Positions 7,246 to 10,768 of a DNA stretch of 10,768 nucleotides are shown piece after piece. The translations under genes and the position numbers were made by a program. Under the pieces are notes generated by a model. The model ran no database searches. It was not told the DNA's origin and saw only the letters and a program-made list of their open reading frames with translations. The DNA lies in NCBI GenBank assembly GCA_964557845.1, contig CAZLBV010000164.1:1-10768 (forward strand). The letters run 5' to 3'. This DNA is from CAZLBV01 sp964557845 (GTDB lineage Bacteria > Acidobacteriota > Aminicenantia > Aminicenantales > Aminicenantaceae). How positions within the stretch are numbered: the first letter of the stretch is position 1; each line of letters opens with the position of its first letter.

Positions 7246-8114
7246 TTTATGATCTCCACTCCTGATACTTTCTTCCTCAGCACTAAGGCTGAAACAACAC
7301 AAACCAGAAACAGAATGATAAAAGAATACAACCAGGGAATATCATAGGGAGTTTTTTGTTTAAATAGAACTGCTCCGACCTGCTGAAGATTGACTTTTAG
7401 TGACAGGAGCGAAAAATATTTGCTTTTAAATATTCCGAAAAAAATCCCAAAGATTATATCTGTAAATAAATATAGTCCGAATATCAATACAGACACATAA
7501 CGGCGGTTTTTATTCAGAGAAGATAACAGCATGGCATAAAATGCAAAAAAGCCTGTTATGAACACAGAATAAACCATAACCGAAAGAATCAGCCATGGAT
7601 ACTGTTGGATAAATCTAAAATTTCCTGCAAAGATGAGCTTCATTATGATGAAAACGATCCCCGGAACCAATGTCACCATAAAAAGGAAAAAAAAGACAAC
7701 AGCTCCTTTCCCGGTCAAGTATTGTCCTTTCTTAAGCGGCCTGGAAAAATAGAGTTGGAGCGAATTATATTTAAGATCATCCGAGATCAAGCCCGAACCA
7801 CAAAAAACCATGATCATGACGATCATGAAAAGCAAAAAATCGCTGGTCATATAATTCTTAAAAAAGGCAGGATTCACTGTAAAAATTTCCGCTCCTTCCC
7901 TAACCATAAAATTGAAATCCTCTATCCTTTCAGATATATAAATCCCAACTAGGTAACCAAAAGCGGGAATGAGGGTCATGAAAAAAAACAGCTTAAAAAA
8001 CTTTCGCTTGAATGTGAGCTTGATCCCGTAACGCGTTATCGGCCACCAAGGTATCTTTTTTTCTTCGAATTCACCCGTCCAATGGGAATAACCCTTTTCT
8101 TTTACGGTCATCAA
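7242..8114 (-). CDS. ABC-2 type permease (first transporter of the cassette)
   Basis: This 290-residue membrane protein has six likely transmembrane segments (about 41-60, 91-111, 137-160, 174-198, 205-228 and 261-281) after a 40-residue basic cytoplasmic N-terminus. It has the same ABC-2 hallmark as the other permease: GLISDDLKYNSLQLYFSRPL then GQYLTGK (108-136). A soluble loop of about 30 residues lies between segments one and two. The start ATG overlaps the stop of the upstream ATPase by four bases (ATGA), and AGGAG lies seven bases upstream; a second ATG follows immediately, so initiation could be one codon later. The two permeases share the motif but are clearly diverged, so this is not a recent duplication. 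Substrate unknown. Confidence 0.9.
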   Translation of the reverse strand: MMTVKEKGYSHWTGEFEEKKIPWWPITRYGIKLTFKRKFFKLFFFMTLIPAFGYLVGIYISERIEDFNFMVREGAEIFTVNPAFFKNYMTSDFLLFMIVMIMVFCGSGLISDDLKYNSLQLYFSRPLKKGQYLTGKGAVVFFFLFMVTLVPGIVFIIMKLIFAGNFRFIQQYPWLILSVMVYSVFITGFFAFYAMLLSSLNKNRRYVSVLIFGLYLFTDIIFGIFFGIFKSKYFSLLSLKVNLQQVGAVLFKQKTPYDIPWLYSFIILFLVCVVSALVLRKKVSGVEIIK

Positions 8115-9022
8115 TCAACTCCTACGGCTTGAGCGAACCTGTCCTCCAAGGTGGTTTCACTTTTCACGAAATGCCGGATCTGCACCTTTTCATCCAGAGC
8201 GGCTTGGAACATATCCTGAGCATCGGCATCTGGAGGAAGGTAGATCTTTAAGAGGCCGTCAGGCATTTGTTCTATTTTATAATTCAGATCATTCAGTCTA
8301 TTCATAAATCCAGTAGTCTCCCCCTTTAACTTCACCTCAAAAAGACTGTAATCTATTTGCTTTAAATCACTTATTTTCCCTTCCGAAGCCAACTTGCCTT
8401 TATTCAGGATAACTACATAGGAACAGGCTGATTCTATATCTGACAGAATATGGGATGAGATCAGAACCTGGATATCCTTTTTAGAAGAAATATCCAGAAT
8501 TAAATTTAAAATCTCGGTCCTGCCTTGAGGATCTAATCCACTTGTGGGCTCATCAAGAAATATTAGTTTTGGATCATGCACGATCGCCTGGGCTAATTTT
8601 AATCTTTGTTTCATTCCGGCTGAGTAGGTTTCCAGCATACGGTAACGGCTTTCCTCCAATCCTACATAAAAGAGCACTTCATGAGCCCTTTTCATTGCTT
8701 CCTGCCGGGGCATACCCGAAAGCTCTCCCAAATAAGAAGTAAAGGTAACAGCATCCATTCCCGGCAGCAGGCAGTCGTTCTCAGGCATGTATCCTACATA
8801 TCTGCGTATCATATCTTGCTGCGTCCGGATGTCATACCCTAGAACAGACCCCTCACCTTTGTCGGGGATCAGAAATCCCAGTAGGACCTTGAGCAAGGTA
8901 CTTTTTCCGGCTCCATTCGGACCCAAGAGACCAATGGCACCTTTGGGCAAACTAATGTCTACCCCATTAAGCGCTTTCACCCTGCCATAACTAAAGTGAA
9001 TATTTTTAATTTCAATACTCAT
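8111..9022 (-). CDS. ABC transporter ATP-binding protein (first transporter)
   Basis: This 303-residue ATPase of the CcmA/NatA-like class energises the permease encoded directly after it. Walker A is GPNGAGKST (34-42), the signature is YSAGMKQ (133-139), Walker B is IFLDEP (154-159) with catalytic Glu158, and the switch histidine is His191 in SSH. The Q-loop position reads YMPEND, with Glu81 where the other ATPase has Gln; Glu is seen there in some exporters of this class. About 80 residues follow the nucleotide-binding domain. The ATG at 9020-9022 fits family starts (MSIEIKNIHFSYG) but has no Shine-Dalgarno, unlike the other genes of the cassette. The 60-base gap to the mutase gene is very AT-rich, with no clear promoter, so the cassette may depend on read-through. 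Confidence 0.92.
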   Translation of the reverse strand: MSIEIKNIHFSYGRVKALNGVDISLPKGAIGLLGPNGAGKSTLLKVLLGFLIPDKGEGSVLGYDIRTQQDMIRRYVGYMPENDCLLPGMDAVTFTSYLGELSGMPRQEAMKRAHEVLFYVGLEESRYRMLETYSAGMKQRLKLAQAIVHDPKLIFLDEPTSGLDPQGRTEILNLILDISSKKDIQVLISSHILSDIESACSYVVILNKGKLASEGKISDLKQIDYSLFEVKLKGETTGFMNRLNDLNYKIEQMPDGLLKIYLPPDADAQDMFQAALDEKVQIRHFVKSETTLEDRFAQAVGVD

Positions 9023-9082
9023 TTGAATCTATTACTTAATAATTTTTATATTTATATACGCATTCTAAAAAAAATAGTTCCG

Positions 9083-10690
9083 CTACTTATCTATAACATG
9101 GGTTCCGGTTCCGTAGACCAAAGCTGAATAAGTCTTTTCTATTCTGTCCCAATTATCTTCCCGGTCAAGCGCCCAGAACCTACCGATTACCGTAACCACT
9201 TTTCCGATCCCACTTTCTTCACACATTTTGACGACTTTATCCACGTAGATAGCTCCGCTTTCCGGTTTTTCACCCCGCCGGCCTAGCAGGGCATGGATAA
9301 ATACTTTATGGACTCCGATTTTTTTTGCAAGCCGAATTAAGGCAAACAGATGATTGATGGAGCCATGGGAACTATAAAAAGAAACGATCCCGAGAAAATG
9401 AAGATTTTTATTTTCTTTTTTGGCATTCTCCATCGCCCAAATAAAGGCATCATTCTGATAAAACGAACCATCTTCTATAGCTCGATCTATCTTTACCCGG
9501 TCAAGATAGATCCTTCGTCCTGCGCCGATATGGAGGTGTCCGGCTTCAGAATTTCCAACCGATCCTATAGGCATCCCCACCGCTTCCCCAGAAGCTTCAA
9601 GCAAGGTGTGAGAATATTCATTCCAAAGGAGATCAAAGTTAGGAGTATTTGCCGCCATGATCAAATTTCCTTTTTTTTCATCCCTTATTCCCCACCCATC
9701 AAGGATCAAAAGCAGGATTCGTCTTTCCTGTTCGATCTCTTTGGGAACGGATTGCAGTAAACTTTCCCCTGTCATTTCTTCGGGTTTTTCCAGGTTCAGC
9801 AACTCCAGCACGGTGGGAGCGATATCTATGAGACTGCCTCCTTTTTTTAAAAGATATTTTTCCTCTTCTTTAGCAGTAGGATCGATAACAATAAAAGGAA
9901 CCGGATTTCTAGTATGCCCAGTATCGATCGCACCATCCGGATAATACCACTGCTCCACTGTCCCATGGTCTGCCGTCACGAGCATGGTCACTTTTTCTTT
10001 AATACAGCTATCAAATACTCTTTTCAATTCTTCATCAACAGCCTCCACAGCTTTTTTTACAGCATCTTCATCTTCTATATGCCCGACAACATCCACATTG
10101 GCAAAATTAGCGATGATCACTCTATAAGATGGATCCTCGATCTTTTTGATGATCTCACTGCTTACCTGTGAGGCACTCATCTCCGGACAAAGGGCATAGG
10201 AATCTATTCCTTCAGGTGAAGGAACCATGATCCTTTCCTCATTTGTAAAAGGAGTTTCCCTTTTTCCGTTCATGAAATAACCAACGTGGACCGCTTTTTC
10301 CGATTCAGCTATCTTGGCCGATCGAAATCCATGGCGTGAAAGCATCTCGGTTAAAGTATTCCTGATCCTTCCTTCTGATGGAAAAGCAACTTTAACATCC
10401 AGCTTCGAATTGTATTCGATCATAGTGACAAAATGAGGATGTACGTTTTTTTTTATGGGAAAATGGGAGAAATCTTTATCTATTAAACTTTGAGTGATCT
10501 CTATTTCCCTTTCCCCCCGAATATCATAAAATATAACATAATCTCCATCTTGAAATCGTCCGATCGGCTGATCTTTATCGTCCACTGCAATGATCGGTTC
10601 TAAAGCTTCATCCTCTTCTCCCAAGCGGTAGGCTTTACGAACAGCTTCGACTATAGGAGTAACTTTTCCTAGTTTGGATGGCACTGACAT
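9083..10690 (-). CDS. gpmI: Circularly permuted cofactor-independent phosphoglycerate mutase
   Basis: GpmI interconverts 3- and 2-phosphoglycerate in glycolysis using two metal ions and a phosphoserine intermediate. This 535-residue version has normal family length, but its halves are swapped. It opens in the phosphotransferase domain (1-106: RGER with Arg58 and Arg61). It then enters the C-terminal phosphatase part (107-320: Lys132; Asp200 and His204 in NVDVVGH; Asp241 and His242 in TADHG; His259 in GHTRNP). After a charged linker (about 313-324) comes the native N-terminus LLLILDGWG with metal ligand Asp331, then GNSEAGH with catalytic Ser381. It ends with the rest of the phosphotransferase domain (His442; Arg472; Arg504 and Arg510 in GRFWALDR). 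Spacings such as 331 to 381, 381 to 442 and 242 to 259 equal those of the Geobacillus enzyme as I remember it. The usual DGRD loop is GRRG (470-473), losing the active-site Asp. No stop, ATG or frameshift lies at the junction. The start has AAGGAGAG and a strong promoter. I am confident of the family and of the order, less so that activity is unchanged. Confidence 0.93.
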   Translation of the reverse strand: MSVPSKLGKVTPIVEAVRKAYRLGEEDEALEPIIAVDDKDQPIGRFQDGDYVIFYDIRGEREIEITQSLIDKDFSHFPIKKNVHPHFVTMIEYNSKLDVKVAFPSEGRIRNTLTEMLSRHGFRSAKIAESEKAVHVGYFMNGKRETPFTNEERIMVPSPEGIDSYALCPEMSASQVSSEIIKKIEDPSYRVIIANFANVDVVGHIEDEDAVKKAVEAVDEELKRVFDSCIKEKVTMLVTADHGTVEQWYYPDGAIDTGHTRNPVPFIVIDPTAKEEEKYLLKKGGSLIDIAPTVLELLNLEKPEEMTGESLLQSVPKEIEQERRILLLILDGWGIRDEKKGNLIMAANTPNFDLLWNEYSHTLLEASGEAVGMPIGSVGNSEAGHLHIGAGRRIYLDRVKIDRAIEDGSFYQNDAFIWAMENAKKENKNLHFLGIVSFYSSHGSINHLFALIRLAKKIGVHKVFIHALLGRRGEKPESGAIYVDKVVKMCEESGIGKVVTVIGRFWALDREDNWDRIEKTYSALVYGTGTHVIDK

Positions 10691-10695
10691 TCTAA

Positions 10696-10703
10696 CTCTC
10701 CTT
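10696..10703 (-). promoter_or_regulatory. Shine-Dalgarno AAGGAGAG of the permuted mutase
   Basis: On the - strand AAGGAGAG lies five bases before the ATG at 10688-10690. It shows that translation truly begins in the middle of the phosphotransferase domain, so the protein is not an N-terminally incomplete reading of a normal GpmI. Confidence 0.85.
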
Positions 10704-10716
10704 ATTTAAAGCATAT

Positions 10717-10745
10717 ACTATAGAAATCATAACTGGTTATGTCAA
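10717..10745 (-). promoter_or_regulatory. Strong sigma70-type promoter of the mutase gene
   Basis: The - strand shows a perfect -35 box TTGACA (10740-10745), a 17-base spacer and a -10 box TATAGT (10717-10722, five of six). Transcription would start near 10710, giving a leader of about 20 bases that holds the ribosome site. This is the best promoter in the window, which fits a highly expressed glycolytic enzyme. It may also drive the downstream ABC cassette. Confidence 0.75.
10728..10741. promoter_or_regulatory. Operator-like dyad CATAAC-TG-GTTATG
   Basis: A perfect inverted repeat with 6-base arms and a 2-base centre fills much of the spacer between the -35 and -10 boxes of the mutase promoter and covers the last two bases of the -35. 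A dimeric regulator bound there would block RNA polymerase. The symmetry could be chance in AT-rich DNA, so the role is inferred from position. Confidence 0.4.
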
Positions 10746-10768
10746 TAAGGAAAAGATTACTGAAGTTC

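Noticed and set aside
7246..7302. Upstream ATG at 7300-7302 for the second ATPase
   Set aside because: The 19 extra residues lie inside the permease gene, do not resemble ABC N-termini and lack a ribosome site. The ATG at 7245 has GGAG and an ATGA overlap.
7605..7952. 115-codon open frame on the + strand
   Set aside because: It lies opposite a well-supported permease gene and encodes a low-complexity basic sequence without motifs, so it is an antisense shadow.
9065..9080. Intrinsic terminator after the mutase gene (eight-T run on the - strand)
   Set aside because: The T-run is present, but I find only 3- to 4-base arms before it and no stable GC stem.
9350..9760. 136-codon open frame on the + strand
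   Set aside because: It is antisense to conserved GpmI motifs and has no ribosome site or recognisable protein features.
9083..10690. Reading the mutase as two adjacent partial genes or an assembly chimera
   Set aside because: The frame is continuous, with no stop, shift or internal start at the junction. Neither half duplicates the other, all but one of the expected catalytic residues occur exactly once, and the start has a strong promoter and ribosome site.

Overview
The window comes from a moderately AT-rich bacterial chromosome. A Sec/SPII lipoprotein and a large GH38 glycosidase with a signal or anchor segment suggest a carbohydrate-using bacterium, probably diderm. I cannot name the lineage. 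No rRNA, tRNA, mobile element or CRISPR array is visible. The layout is: the tail of an unrecognised gene and a GH38 alpha-mannosidase-like gene on the + strand (1-3673); a short repeat-bearing spacer; a nitroreductase on the - strand (3835-4410); a divergently transcribed lipoprotein on the + strand (4508-5482); then a long - strand block (10690 down to 5495).

In transcription order the - strand block is a phosphoglycerate mutase gene followed by a tight ATPase-permease-ATPase-permease cassette encoding two ABC-2 type transporters. The cassette genes overlap by 4 bases or sit 2 bases apart, so they are almost certainly one translationally coupled operon. The mutase is separated from the cassette by 60 bases. 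It has its own strong promoter and ribosome binding site, and it may or may not be co-transcribed with the cassette.

The standout is the mutase at 9083-10690. It carries the full set of cofactor-independent phosphoglycerate mutase (iPGM, GpmI) motifs in circularly permuted order. The protein begins inside the phosphotransferase domain and runs through the native C-terminal half. It then crosses a short charged linker into the native N-terminus (the LLLILDGWG segment with the first metal ligand) and ends inside the phosphotransferase domain. When the two halves are put back in order, the spacings between remembered active-site positions of the Geobacillus enzyme are reproduced almost exactly. 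All metal ligands and the catalytic serine are present, but the DGRD loop has become GRRG, losing the active-site Asp, and the nearby DGG tripeptide has become FYS. The gene has a textbook promoter (TTGACA, 17 bases, TATAGT), an operator-like dyad inside that promoter and a good Shine-Dalgarno, so it looks like a real, regulated gene and not a fragment.

Smaller points of interest are the overlapping divergent promoters between the nitroreductase and lipoprotein genes, with the nitroreductase possibly leaderless, and a heptanucleotide short tandem repeat in the spacer at 3801-3828.
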